The notes: generated from the letters alone by a model not told the origin. DNA of 64,000 nt from Leadbetterella byssophila_A (GCA_040394735.1 JBEBRR010000007.1:1-64000), one strand, 5' to 3'; shown: positions 51,772 through 60,622, counted from the first letter of the stretch. Program-made: numbers and translations.

Positions 51772-52047
51772 TCTCCTTTCATTTAAAATAATCCTGACAG
51801 AGGGGAGATTCAGGCTTATGTCGTGAAGTAACGATCTATAACAGGTTCTTTCTGTTTTCTCCGGCCCCCCGGATGGGTTAATTGGTTTTGCAAAGTAAAA
51901 GCATTTATCCGGGCCCGGGAAGCTTTTTAACCCGTTGAGCGTCAGTTTTAATGGAAATTTAATTGAAATTAAAATGACCTTAAAAGACAGGTACGGGACC
52001 GGGAGGAGCCCTTAAAACCGCTTTTGTTCACTAATTCCTGAAAGATG
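51772..52047. other. Intergenic region between efflux operon and queD-like gene
   Basis: This 276-base stretch has no credible ORF. It holds a GC-rich palindrome (CCGGGCCCGG near 51919) and an AT-rich inverted repeat (TTTTAAT...ATTAAAA near 51947-51974), which could be an operator for either flanking unit. Nothing else is recognised. Confidence 0.5.
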
Positions 52048-52079
52048 TTGTGTAATCTCGGATTTTGAGAATAATTTTG
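52048..52079 (+). promoter_or_regulatory. Promoter for the queD-like/lpxB unit
   Basis: TTG (52048-52050) and TAATTTTG (52072-52079) are separated by 21 bases. This fits the Bacteroidota pattern of -33 TTG and -7 TAnnTTTG spaced 17-23, and the ATG follows 19 bases later. It is one of the two best promoters in the window. Confidence 0.65.
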
Positions 52080-52098
52080 CCTCCTGAACTTTGCAGCG

Positions 52099-52509
52099 AT
52101 GATTCAAATTACAAGGAGAGAGACATTTAATGCAGCCCACAGACTCTTTAATCCGGCGTGGCCGGAGGAGAAGAATTTTGAGGTTTTCGGCCCCTGTTCG
52201 CGGGTTCACGGGCATAACTGGGAGCTCTTCGTGACAGTGGAAGGAGAGGTAAATGAAGATACGGGCTTCGTCATTGACCTGAAAGCGCTCAGCCGGACCA
52301 TGCGGGAAGAAGTGATTTCCAAAGTAGATCACACCTATCTTAACGAAGACGTGGAATTCCTGAGAGGAAAGCTGCCTACTACTGAAAACTTTGCGATTGC
52401 GGTCTGGAAGATACTGCAGCCCGTGTTAAGGGAAAAATACGGGGTATCATTGTACCGGATCAAACTCACGGAAACAGCCAACCACTTTGTGGAATATTTT
52501 GGAAAGTGA
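52099..52509 (+). CDS. queD: 6-pyruvoyltetrahydropterin synthase / QueD family protein
   Basis: This 136-residue protein is of the T-fold family. Zinc ligands are His14 (FNAAHRL), His37 and His39 (CSRVHGHNW), the catalytic Cys is Cys33, and PTTENFA near 93-99 and LTETANHF follow. In bacteria this sequence type usually makes 6-carboxy-5,6,7,8-tetrahydropterin from dihydroneopterin triphosphate for queuosine synthesis. A biopterin-type synthase cannot be excluded. No other queuosine gene is in the window. It is followed by lpxB after a short repetitive spacer. Confidence 0.88.
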   Translation: MIQITRRETFNAAHRLFNPAWPEEKNFEVFGPCSRVHGHNWELFVTVEGEVNEDTGFVIDLKALSRTMREEVISKVDHTYLNEDVEFLRGKLPTTENFAIAVWKILQPVLREKYGVSLYRIKLTETANHFVEYFGK

Positions 52510-52568
52510 GGCACAGGTATTACCCGGCACTCACTACCCGCAACTCACTATCCCGAACTGAGAACCAA

Positions 52569-53666
52569 ATGAAATATTTTATCGTAGCCGGAGAGAGATC
52601 AGGTGACCTGCATGCAGGGAATCTCGCCGCCGCCATGCGCAGACTCGATCCGGGAGTGGAGTTATACGGCTGGGGCGGTGAGCGGATGCAGGAAGCAGGG
52701 GTGAAAATCCTGCAGCATTACGGAGAGCTGGCCTTCATGGGATTCTGGGAAGTGCTGAAAAACCTGCGGAAGATCCGCGGCTTTATGGATAGGGTTCGGA
52801 AACAGATCGAAGAGGTCCGGCCGGATGCGCTCATACTGGTTGACTATGCCGGCTTTAACCTCCGGCTGGCGAAATGGGCCAAAGCCAGGGGGATACAGGT
52901 TTTTTACTATATCGCTCCCAAAGCCTGGGCATGGAATAAAAGCCGTGTTCACCAACTGAGAAAATATACTGACCTGACCCTGGTGATCTTCCCTTTTGAG
53001 GTACCCTTTTTTGAACAATACGGTGTGCCGGTGAAATATGTGGGCAACCCGCTTTTTGATGAGATCCGGCAGTTCAGGCCGGATCCGGCTTTCCTGGAAG
53101 AGAAAGGAGACCGGCCTGTGATTGCGCTGCTGCCCGGCAGCCGCAGGCAGGAAATTGAAGCGATGCTTAAAACCATGGCGGAACTGACCCGTAGCCTGCC
53201 GGAATACCAGTGGGTGATTGCCGGGATCTCTGCTTTTGAGAGGGAGTTTTATATTTCACAGGGGGGAGACTTTCAACTGGTCTTTGACCGTACCTATGAT
53301 TTACTTTCGGTAGCCGATGCCGCTGTGGTGACTTCGGGAACGGCTACCCTGGAAACCGCCCTTTTCGGAGTGCCGGAAGTAGTGGTCTACAAAACCAGCG
53401 GACTTACTTACGCCATAGCCCGTCTGCTGGTAAAGATCCGTTTTATTTCGCTGGTTAACCTGGTGGCGGATAAAGAGGTGGTGAAAGAGCTGATCCAGGG
53501 AGAATATACGGCGGAGAACACCGGAAATGAGCTGAAAAAGCTACTTGCAGATAATAAATTCCGGGAAAGACAGTTAAATGATTATAAAATTCTGACGGAA
53601 AAGTTGGGAAACCGTGAAGCCTCCAAAACGGCCGCACAAACCATTTTAAACTTTAAACTAGTATGA
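52569..53666 (+). CDS. lpxB: Lipid-A-disaccharide synthase
   Basis: This GT-B (GT19) enzyme joins UDP-diacylglucosamine and lipid X to form the lipid A disaccharide at the inner membrane. Its 365 residues show FIVAGERSGDLHAGN at the N-terminus, GWGGERMQEAG, YIAPKAWAWNKSR, YVGNPLFDE, LLPGSRRQEIE and TSGTATLETALFGVPEVVVYK. The ATG at 52569 (MKYFIVAGE) is chosen; the frame is open 21 codons upstream through low-complexity spacer. The 3' end overlaps the next gene by 4 bases (ATGA). Confidence 0.95.
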   Translation: MKYFIVAGERSGDLHAGNLAAAMRRLDPGVELYGWGGERMQEAGVKILQHYGELAFMGFWEVLKNLRKIRGFMDRVRKQIEEVRPDALILVDYAGFNLRLAKWAKARGIQVFYYIAPKAWAWNKSRVHQLRKYTDLTLVIFPFEVPFFEQYGVPVKYVGNPLFDEIRQFRPDPAFLEEKGDRPVIALLPGSRRQEIEAMLKTMAELTRSLPEYQWVIAGISAFEREFYISQGGDFQLVFDRTYDLLSVADAAVVTSGTATLETALFGVPEVVVYKTSGLTYAIARLLVKIRFISLVNLVADKEVVKELIQGEYTAENTGNELKKLLADNKFRERQLNDYKILTEKLGNREASKTAAQTILNFKLV

Positions 53667-54139
53667 AAAAGATTCTTTTTGTTTGTTTACTGACCTTTGT
53701 TGGCCTGTCATGCGATAAAGATGACCCGGAAGACGAAGGCACCCCCATGGAGAGACTGACCGGTGCGGAGTCTAAAAAGTGGAAGCTGAATTTTGCGGAA
53801 GCGAGAGATAAGGAAGGCTTATCGGTTTCTCTGATGACCCATTATGAATGCTGGGCAGATAATATTTTAACGCTGCATTCCAACGGGAGCTATACCCTGG
53901 AGGATACAGGCAAAAAATGTATTGATTCTGAAAATATATCTTCTACCTGGACGCTTACAGACAATGCAGATCAGATTAAGCTGGCCGATTTCACTATTGC
54001 CGGCCAGGTGTTTGAGAATCTGACGCTGGAAGTAAAAGAGATCAAAAAGTCTTCTTTTTCAGGGATTGCCAGGAATGTTACCTACGGAACACTGGTGGCC
54101 GATGAAGTGGAGCTGCGTTTTGGTGTAGTAGTTGAGTAA
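53663..54139 (+). CDS. Hypothetical lipoprotein, possibly lipocalin-like
   Basis: This 158-residue protein has a lipoprotein signal (FVGLSC, Cys near 17), followed by an acidic linker (DKDDPEDEGT). The rest has alternating beta-strand character with ADNILTLHSNGSYTLEDTG and STWTLTDNADQIKL, the pattern of Bacteroidota lipocalin-like surface lipoproteins. Function is unknown. Its ATG overlaps the lpxB stop by 4 bases, so it is translationally coupled to lipid A synthesis. It ends just before the sufB promoter. Confidence 0.78.
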   Translation: MKKILFVCLLTFVGLSCDKDDPEDEGTPMERLTGAESKKWKLNFAEARDKEGLSVSLMTHYECWADNILTLHSNGSYTLEDTGKKCIDSENISSTWTLTDNADQIKLADFTIAGQVFENLTLEVKEIKKSSFSGIARNVTYGTLVADEVELRFGVVVE

Positions 54140-54166
54140 GTTTTTTAATTCTCCGAAACATATTTG

Positions 54167-54174
54167 TATGTTTG
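54167..54174 (+). promoter_or_regulatory. -7 promoter element for sufB
   Basis: TATGTTTG matches TAnnTTTG exactly, 30 bases upstream of the sufB ATG. Confidence 0.45.
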
Positions 54175-54204
54175 TGTGTTAGGTTATAGTAATGGTATGC
54201 GTTT

Positions 54205-55650
54205 ATGAGTAAAGATACAGATATACTGGAGGAAATCACCTCCTCGGAATATAAATACGGGTTTTATACGGACATTGAAGCCGACGAGGCGCCTCCGGGC
54301 CTGAATGAAGACATCATCCGTTTCATTTCATCTAAAAAGAATGAACCGGAATGGATGCTGGAGTGGCGGCTCAGGGCCTATAACGAGTGGCTGAAGATGA
54401 CCGAACCGCAATGGGCCAATGTGACCTATGCCAAGCCTGATTTCCAGGCTATTAAATATTATTCGGCCCCCAAGCAGCAGAAAAAGCTGAACAGCCTGGA
54501 TGAAGTAGATCCGGAGCTGAGAAAAACCTTTGAGAAACTGGGCATTTCACTCAGTGAGCAGAAGCGTATTTCAGGTGTGGCGGTAGATGCGGTGATCGAC
54601 TCCGTGTCTGTAGCCACCACCTTCCGCGCCGAGCTGATGGAAAAAGGGATCATTTTCTGTTCGATCTCCGAAGCCATCCAGGAGCATCCGGAGCTGGTGA
54701 AAAAATACCTCGGATCAGTGGTGCCGGTAAAAGATAATTTTTATGCTGCCCTGAATTCGGCGGTCTTCTCTGACGGCTCCTTCTGCTACATTCCGAAAGG
54801 GGTGAGATGCCCCATGGAGCTTTCTACCTATTTCAGGATCAATGCAGCCGGTACAGGTCAATTTGAGCGTACCCTCATCATTGCCGATGAAAGTTCGTAT
54901 GTGAGCTACCTGGAAGGATGTACCGCTCCCAGCCGCGATGAAAACCAGCTGCATGCCGCTGTGGTGGAGATTTTCGCCCACGAAAATGCGGAGGTAAAAT
55001 ATTCTACCGTGCAGAACTGGTATCCGGGAGATAAAGACGGAAAAGGGGGTGTATTTAACTTCGTGACCAAAAGAGGCTTATGCTTCGGGAATAATTCCAA
55101 AATCTCCTGGACCCAGGTGGAAACCGGCTCTGCAGTGACCTGGAAATATCCCTCGGTTATTTTGAGGGGCGATCATTCTATCGGCGAATTTTACTCCGTA
55201 GCTGTAACCAATAATTTCCAGCAGGCCGATACCGGCACCAAAATGATCCATATCGGTAAAAATACCCGGAGCCGGATCGTTTCCAAAGGGATTTCAGCGG
55301 GAAGAAGCCAGAACTCCTACCGGGGACTGGTGGAGATCTCCAGGCGGGCAGATAATGCCCGTAACTTCTCGCAATGTGATTCCATGCTGCTGGGCGACCG
55401 CTGCGGGGCGCATACTTTCCCGTATATCGAGTGCAATAATCCTACGGCCAATGTGGAACATGAGGCCACTACTTCCAAAATCGGGGAAGATCAGCTGTTC
55501 TATTGTAATCAGCGCGGTATCGATACCGAAACGGCAGTAGCCCTGATTATCAACGGGTATGCCAAAGAAGTGCTGAACCAGCTTCCCATGGAGTTTGCTG
55601 TAGAAGCCCAGAAGCTGCTGGCGGTGTCACTGGAAGGATCTGTGGGTTAA
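54205..55650 (+). CDS. sufB: Fe-S cluster assembly protein SufB
   Basis: SufB is the scaffold subunit of the SufBC2D complex that builds iron-sulfur clusters in the cytosol. The 481 residues are full length: the N-terminal helical region (PEWMLEWRLRAYNEW), the beta-helix core (SFCYIPKGVRCPMELSTYFRI, SYVSYLEGCTAP, AEVKYSTVQNWYPGD) and the conserved C-terminus (KLLAVSLEGSVG). It has its own promoter and is followed at once by a strong terminator, so sufC and sufD are not cotranscribed here and are outside the window. Confidence 0.96.
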   Translation: MSKDTDILEEITSSEYKYGFYTDIEADEAPPGLNEDIIRFISSKKNEPEWMLEWRLRAYNEWLKMTEPQWANVTYAKPDFQAIKYYSAPKQQKKLNSLDEVDPELRKTFEKLGISLSEQKRISGVAVDAVIDSVSVATTFRAELMEKGIIFCSISEAIQEHPELVKKYLGSVVPVKDNFYAALNSAVFSDGSFCYIPKGVRCPMELSTYFRINAAGTGQFERTLIIADESSYVSYLEGCTAPSRDENQLHAAVVEIFAHENAEVKYSTVQNWYPGDKDGKGGVFNFVTKRGLCFGNNSKISWTQVETGSAVTWKYPSVILRGDHSIGEFYSVAVTNNFQQADTGTKMIHIGKNTRSRIVSKGISAGRSQNSYRGLVEISRRADNARNFSQCDSMLLGDRCGAHTFPYIECNNPTANVEHEATTSKIGEDQLFYCNQRGIDTETAVALIINGYAKEVLNQLPMEFAVEAQKLLAVSLEGSVG

Positions 55651-55670
55651 AAAAGAAACAGGTTTTGCTA

Positions 55671-55697
55671 AGGTCTGCTTTTAGTAGACCTTTTTTT
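55671..55697 (+). terminator. Intrinsic terminator after sufB
   Basis: AGGTCT (55671-55676) pairs with AGACCT (55686-55691) around a short loop, followed by a run of Ts to 55697. It lies 20 bases after the sufB stop and 11 before the mtgA ATG. Confidence 0.85.
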
Positions 55698-55708
55698 ATA
55701 GTTATCAT

Positions 55709-56434
55709 ATGGCTTCCAAAAAGAAAACTTCACTCCTGAGCTTAGTAAAGCGATTATTCCTGAAAGTAGTTTTCTATTTCTTTGCCTTATCCATAGGCGG
55801 GGTGATCCTGTTTAAATTTCTTCCTGTCCCGTTTACCATGACCATGATTGACCGGAAAGTGAAATCGCTTTTCCGGGGAGAAGATTCTGAAATCCATTAC
55901 AAATGGCGTTCGTATAACCGCGTTTCCCGCGAGATGCACCTGGCAGCGGTAGCGGCAGAAGATCAGAATTTTCCCTATCACTGGGGCTTTGACTTCAAGG
56001 CGCTTGAAAAAGCCTATGTCAATAACCAGAAGGGCAAAAAAGTGCGGGGAGCCAGCACCATCAGCCAGCAGGTGGCTAAAAACGTATTCTTATGGCAGGG
56101 GAGGAGCTATATCCGTAAAGCCCTGGAATTTTACTTTACCGGGCTGATTGAGCTGATCTGGGGGAAAAGACGGATACTGGAAGTATATGTCAATGTGGCG
56201 GAAATGGGGAAGAATACTTTCGGCGCGGAAGCTTCAGCGCAACGGATATTTAAAAAGCCGGCGAGGGACCTGACCCGTGCGGAAGCAGCCCGGCTTGCGG
56301 CGGTGTTGCCCAGCCCCAATAAGTGGTCGGCCGTCAGGCCCGGCCCTTATGTGACACGGCGTACGGCCGTTATTCAGAAGTATATGCGGGCATTGGGTGG
56401 GGTGAAATATATCTCCGGCCTCCGGAGTTTTTAA
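55709..56434 (+). CDS. mtgA: Monofunctional biosynthetic peptidoglycan transglycosylase
   Basis: This GT51 enzyme polymerises lipid II into glycan strands. The 241 residues have one transmembrane helix (about 17-38) and a periplasmic transglycosylase domain. The catalytic Glu84 lies in AAEDQNF, and the other family motifs are RGASTISQQVAKN at 113-125, KRRILEVYVNVAEMG, FGAEASAQ and LPSPNKWS. There is no transpeptidase domain. The gene starts 11 bases after the sufB terminator and 18 bases before the DUF5686 gene. Confidence 0.95.
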   Translation: MASKKKTSLLSLVKRLFLKVVFYFFALSIGGVILFKFLPVPFTMTMIDRKVKSLFRGEDSEIHYKWRSYNRVSREMHLAAVAAEDQNFPYHWGFDFKALEKAYVNNQKGKKVRGASTISQQVAKNVFLWQGRSYIRKALEFYFTGLIELIWGKRRILEVYVNVAEMGKNTFGAEASAQRIFKKPARDLTRAEAARLAAVLPSPNKWSAVRPGPYVTRRTAVIQKYMRALGGVKYISGLRSF

Positions 56435-56452
56435 CCGTCTGCGGGATAGATA

Positions 56453-58933
56453 GTGAAGGGTTACGGCTACATAATTTTTCTCTTAGGCTTTCTGTTTTAT
56501 ATAAACGGCTCTGCCCAGGAGCGGCAGATCCGGGTGTCTGTCCGCGACTCTGCCACCGGTCAGCCTGTAGTGGGAGCGGTGGTCTGGGCCGACAAGGCAT
56601 TGGGGCATACCGACCGTGAAGGGAATTTCGCTGCCCTGGTCAGCAGGGATGTCAGCACATTGCGGGTAACATCAGTAGGTTATGATGTACAGATTTTTGA
56701 TCTGCAACAGGCGGGAGATACACTCAATGTAATGATGCAGCCCGCTTTTAACCGCCTTCGGGAAGTAAAGGTAACCCGACGGAAATACAGGAATAAGAAT
56801 AACCCTGCCGTAGAGCTCATCCGCAAGGTAATAGAGAACAAACCCCTGAACCGGCGGCCTGTTTATGCGTATTATAAAGAACATGAGAAGGTAAGGATAG
56901 GCCTGGTTAACCGGAGAGAAAGACTATTGAAGCACCCGGTGCTGCGCCTGTTTCCTGCATTGGAACAGAATTTTGATTCGGTGCGGGTGGAAGGCCGTAT
57001 TTTTCTGCCCCTTTATGTGCAGGAGTTGCTGAATGAATATACAATACCCTCCGGTGCTGCCGCAGAACCCCGGAAGAAAATGCTGGAAGAGAAGACGGTT
57101 TCTCTGGATGAGAATCTTTTTGACCGGGAGGGCATTAAAATGTACATTGCGCATGCCTATCAGCCTTTTGATATTTATGACAATAACATGATGCTGATCA
57201 CCAATCAGTTTATCAGCCCCATCTCCGACCTGGCACCGGCATTTTATATGTACGATATCACTGATACCGTGACGGTCAGCGGAAACCGGTTTGTCAAACT
57301 GCTATTTACCCCTCGTAACTCTACCGATTTCCTGTTCTGGGGCGATATGAGAATAGCGCTGGACACCTATGCCGTTACGGAAATCAACCTGCGTACCGGG
57401 AAGGGGATCAACCTGAACTGGGTACGGAACCTGGAAATCACCCAGCGCTTTAAACGCAATCCCGAAGGACGGTATAATCTTTCGGTCAGCAATGTGGCCA
57501 TGGAGTTTTCGGTACTGCCGAAAAGCAGGGAATCGGTTCTGACCGAAAGGCTGGTGAATTATTATGATCACCGGCAACAGGCCCCGCCGGAACCGGGAAA
57601 ACGTGTGGAGCCGGTCAGAAAGGGCCTCTCAGAGGAAATCGGTGAGCCTTCGGAATACGACGATAAAATTTACCGCATGCTGGACAGCCTTAAGGAAACC
57701 CGGCGCTTCAGGACCGTATCCAGCCTCATCGGGCTTGCAGCTTACGGTTATTTCAATGCAGGCAGGTATATCGAGTTGGGGCCGGCCTCTACTTTTGTGG
57801 GACATAACCAGCTGGAAGGCCTCCGCCTCCGGTTTGGGGGAAGAACCATGCTCGCCTTCAGCAACCGGGTCTTCCTGGAAGGATTCGGCGCTTATGGTTT
57901 CGAAGACCGGCGCTGGAAATATAATGCGGCCGTCACCTATTCCTTTACGGGTAAAAACAAATACGTTTTCCCCATGAAAAATATTACGGCGGCTTACCGT
58001 AATGATATTGAGATTCCCGGAAATAACCTTCGCTATACGGCAGATCACAGTTTCCTGCTCAGTATACCCCGGGGAGAGATCGGGAAGTGGATATATTATA
58101 AGCGGTTCAAATTATGGTATGTTCAGGAATTTGAAACCCGGCTTTCCTACCGGATAGGTGTTGAACATACGGTTCAGAACCCTGCAGGCACCCTGACCTA
58201 CCGGAAAGAAGGTGCAGAAATACGGAACTTCACTACGTCTGAGATCAAAGGAGAGCTTCGTTACGCCCCTCATGAACGGTTTTATCAGGGGAAGACCAGC
58301 CGGTCGAGCCTGACCACTCAATTCCCCGTCTTTACATTGCGGGGCACCTGGGGAATCAACGGGCTTTACGGCAGTGCCTATAACTACAGAAAACTGAGCC
58401 TGAATATCGACAAGCGCTTCCTGTTATCGCCTGTAGGGTATACGGAAACCACCTTTGAGGCCGGCGCTACATTTGGAAAGAGCCTGCCGTTTCCTTTACT
58501 TGACATCATGCGGGCTAACCAGACCTACACCTTTCAGCAGACCTCCTACAATATGATGAACTTTATGGAGTTTGTAGCCGACCGTTTTGTGGCTGCCCGT
58601 CTGGAACATAACTTTAACGGGGCTATTCTGAATAAAATACCCCTGCTTTCCCGGCTGAAGCTCCGCGAATATGCCTCTTTCAAGATTCTTTACGGCGGTC
58701 TCAGCGCTCAGAACCGGCCAGGTCCGGGAAACCCGGTGTTTGCCTTCCCTGCCGATGCCGATGGAAACACCACTATGTTTACCCTTAACGAAAAGCCCTA
58801 TATGGAAGGAAGCCTGGGTATCGGCAATATTCTGAAGCTTTTCCGGGTAGATATAGTGAAACGCTTTACCTATCTCGATCACCCGGGCGTGACCGGTGTA
58901 GGCATCCGGGTACGGGCCGACATGGATTTTTAG
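56453..58933 (+). CDS. DUF5686 and carboxypeptidase-like regulatory domain outer-membrane protein
   Basis: This 826-residue protein has a signal peptide (to about residue 22, NGSAQ), a carboxypeptidase-regulatory-like beta-sandwich at about 25-105 (VSVRDSATGQPVVGAVVWAD), and DUF5686 to the end. The C-terminal half looks like an outer-membrane beta-barrel ending in GIRVRADMDF. The function is unknown; such proteins are widespread in Bacteroidota. The start is a GTG at 56453, the only start codon before the signal peptide. It is probably cotranscribed with mtgA. Confidence 0.88.
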   Translation: MKGYGYIIFLLGFLFYINGSAQERQIRVSVRDSATGQPVVGAVVWADKALGHTDREGNFAALVSRDVSTLRVTSVGYDVQIFDLQQAGDTLNVMMQPAFNRLREVKVTRRKYRNKNNPAVELIRKVIENKPLNRRPVYAYYKEHEKVRIGLVNRRERLLKHPVLRLFPALEQNFDSVRVEGRIFLPLYVQELLNEYTIPSGAAAEPRKKMLEEKTVSLDENLFDREGIKMYIAHAYQPFDIYDNNMMLITNQFISPISDLAPAFYMYDITDTVTVSGNRFVKLLFTPRNSTDFLFWGDMRIALDTYAVTEINLRTGKGINLNWVRNLEITQRFKRNPEGRYNLSVSNVAMEFSVLPKSRESVLTERLVNYYDHRQQAPPEPGKRVEPVRKGLSEEIGEPSEYDDKIYRMLDSLKETRRFRTVSSLIGLAAYGYFNAGRYIELGPASTFVGHNQLEGLRLRFGGRTMLAFSNRVFLEGFGAYGFEDRRWKYNAAVTYSFTGKNKYVFPMKNITAAYRNDIEIPGNNLRYTADHSFLLSIPRGEIGKWIYYKRFKLWYVQEFETRLSYRIGVEHTVQNPAGTLTYRKEGAEIRNFTTSEIKGELRYAPHERFYQGKTSRSSLTTQFPVFTLRGTWGINGLYGSAYNYRKLSLNIDKRFLLSPVGYTETTFEAGATFGKSLPFPLLDIMRANQTYTFQQTSYNMMNFMEFVADRFVAARLEHNFNGAILNKIPLLSRLKLREYASFKILYGGLSAQNRPGPGNPVFAFPADADGNTTMFTLNEKPYMEGSLGIGNILKLFRVDIVKRFTYLDHPGVTGVGIRVRADMDF

Positions 58934-59044
58934 GGCTTGTACTTTTTCAGGTCTCGCAGATTTAACACATACGGGAATAAAATGTATGTAAATTAGCGCG
59001 ATTCCAACCACCCGGGTTCGGAATAATACTTCATGTTGCTGTGC

Positions 59045-59130
59045 TATGAAACTCCTGGCGGGGTTTCAGGGACATTGGCTGAGGGCTTTCCCTACCGGTA
59101 TATAATTCCTGACGGGACAATAGAATTTCA
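59045..59130. repeat. Dispersed CCTGACGG-type hairpin repeat, second copy
   Basis: GAAACTCC-TGGC-GGGGTTTC (59048-59067) forms a hairpin with one wobble pair. About 55 bases later CTACCGGTATATAATTCC-TGACGGGACAATAGAA follows (59092-59127). The order and words match the copy at 34954-35045. The rest of the 58934-59183 gap has no gene. Confidence 0.65.
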
Positions 59131-59183
59131 AAATTCCGGCTTACATGATCCATGAGAAAAGTAATGGGATCCATGAGAATATA

Positions 59184-60389
59184 TTACTTCCGGTCAATGG
59201 CCATCATCTTCGGAATAAAGAAAGAAATTACACCCAGCAGAGCTATTGCCCCGCCCAGCAGCACAAACGTCTGGTTAATACCCAGGTGGTCGGCAAATAT
59301 TCCTATTCCCAGCAAACCGATCAGCGAAGGAAACAGCGAAATACTTCCGAACATGGCAAACACCCGTCCCAGCACTTCAGGTTCTATCTTTTCCTGGATG
59401 ATGGTATTGAAGCTGGCATAATAAATGGAAGAAGCCATGCCTCCGATACCTGTCAGAACCACAAAAAGAACAAATTGGGAAGAGGGCAGCAGTCCCGAAA
59501 ACGCCAGGGCTAATCCCAGGCCGAGATAGGTGAAGTTCACCAGGGCCACCTTATTCATTCTGGTATTGGAAATCCCCAGAACACTTCCTCCCAGCAGCAT
59601 GCCCACTCCCCAGATCACTTCAATCACGCTTACCTCAAATTTCCCGCCTTCAAAATGACGGAGGGTCATTAGGGGAAAAAGAATGGCAATAGGCATGATA
59701 AAGAGCGTAACCAGGATGGAAAACAGGAAGAGCAGCCCCATGCCTGATTTGGAAACCACCGCTTTTACACCCTCTTTTACCTGGAAGAACACACTTTCGG
59801 TTCCTTCTGAGGTTTTTTCCGGATCTGGAATGTGAATAAACAGCAGGGATGAAACGGCTACCAAAGCTCCGAAAACATCAAATAACAGCACATGTTCTAT
59901 GTCGAGATATGTGATCGCCAATGCACCCAGGGCCGGTCCGCCGATGGTAGAAACAGACTGGATGGTCTGGTTAATGCCGGAAACCCGCAGCAGCTGGTCT
60001 TCGGGAGCCAGCAATGGAATAGACGCCTGCATGGCCGGCATATGAAAGGCCGATCCGGCTGACCGCAATGCCAGCAATAAATAGATAAGTCCCAGCTGGG
60101 GTTCTCCGAAATAGAAAAGCGATGAAATAACCAGGGTACATAGCGCAATGAACCCGTCAGCCAGCATCATGGTACGCTTGCGGTTCCACTGGTCTACAAA
60201 TACACCCGAAAAAAGCCCCAATATGGCCTGGGGCATGAACCCGGCAATGGCCGAATTAGCCAGAACCACCGCCGAATCGTATTCGATGCTGAGCCACAGC
60301 ATGATGGCGAAATTGACAAGGCTGCTGGTAATGATTGATATAAACTGGCCTGTCCATAATATGGCAAAGGCACGCTTCCAATTTTGCAT
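59184..60389 (-). CDS. MFS transporter, drug-efflux (MefA/MFS_3-like)
   Basis: This 401-residue inner-membrane protein has twelve predicted helices. The N-terminal WKRAFAILWTGQFISIITSSLVNFAIMLW and the DQWNRKRTMMLADG loop after TM2 are typical of MFS_3, the group that includes macrolide exporters. RSAGSAFHMPAMQASIP is another family mark. Substrate is not known. The leader, if started from the -7 at 60540-60547, is about 150 bases, with a palindrome and a 14-codon reading frame. Confidence 0.88.
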   Translation of the reverse strand: MQNWKRAFAILWTGQFISIITSSLVNFAIMLWLSIEYDSAVVLANSAIAGFMPQAILGLFSGVFVDQWNRKRTMMLADGFIALCTLVISSLFYFGEPQLGLIYLLLALRSAGSAFHMPAMQASIPLLAPEDQLLRVSGINQTIQSVSTIGGPALGALAITYLDIEHVLLFDVFGALVAVSSLLFIHIPDPEKTSEGTESVFFQVKEGVKAVVSKSGMGLLFLFSILVTLFIMPIAILFPLMTLRHFEGGKFEVSVIEVIWGVGMLLGGSVLGISNTRMNKVALVNFTYLGLGLALAFSGLLPSSQFVLFVVLTGIGGMASSIYYASFNTIIQEKIEPEVLGRVFAMFGSISLFPSLIGLLGIGIFADHLGINQTFVLLGGAIALLGVISFFIPKMMAIDRK

Positions 60390-60474
60390 GAAAAGTAGGT
60401 TTTATTCCACGATATGATCGGGAAGGTGAATAAAAATAGGGAGTTTCACGGAGTACGTGAAGGGTGGAAGGGAG

Positions 60475-60519
60475 TTAAACCCTGTCTCTGTAAGCGGGGA
60501 ACCGGAATTGTATTTTCAT
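60475..60519 (-). other. Possible 14-codon leader ORF upstream of the MFS gene
   Basis: An ATG at 60519 opens MKIQFRFPAYRDRV and ends with TAA at 60475, within the predicted leader. It starts inside the palindrome CATCAAA...TTTGATG (60517-60523 and 60530-60536), and is followed by a TTCACG/CGTGAA hairpin (60445-60461). Leader peptides control some exporters, but no attenuator structure is proven here. Confidence 0.25.
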
Positions 60520-60539
60520 CAAACGGACTTTTGATGGTG

Positions 60540-60547
60540 CAAAGGTA
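60540..60547 (-). promoter_or_regulatory. -7 promoter element for the MFS exporter
   Basis: On the minus strand this reads TACCTTTG, an exact TAnnTTTG match. A TTG 13 bases upstream (60561-60563 on the complement) is closer than usual for -33. Confidence 0.45.
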
Positions 60548-60592
60548 AGAAAAAATAAGTCAATATTACGAAGTGCTTCCCCATCGTTTTTT

Positions 60593-60600
60593 TACATTTG
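60593..60600 (+). promoter_or_regulatory. -7 promoter element for the pentapeptide-repeat gene
   Basis: TACATTTG matches TAnnTTTG exactly, 22 bases upstream of the ATG at 60623. It is divergent from the MFS promoter. Confidence 0.5.
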
Positions 60601-60622
60601 CCGCCACAAGAAAGAAATAACT

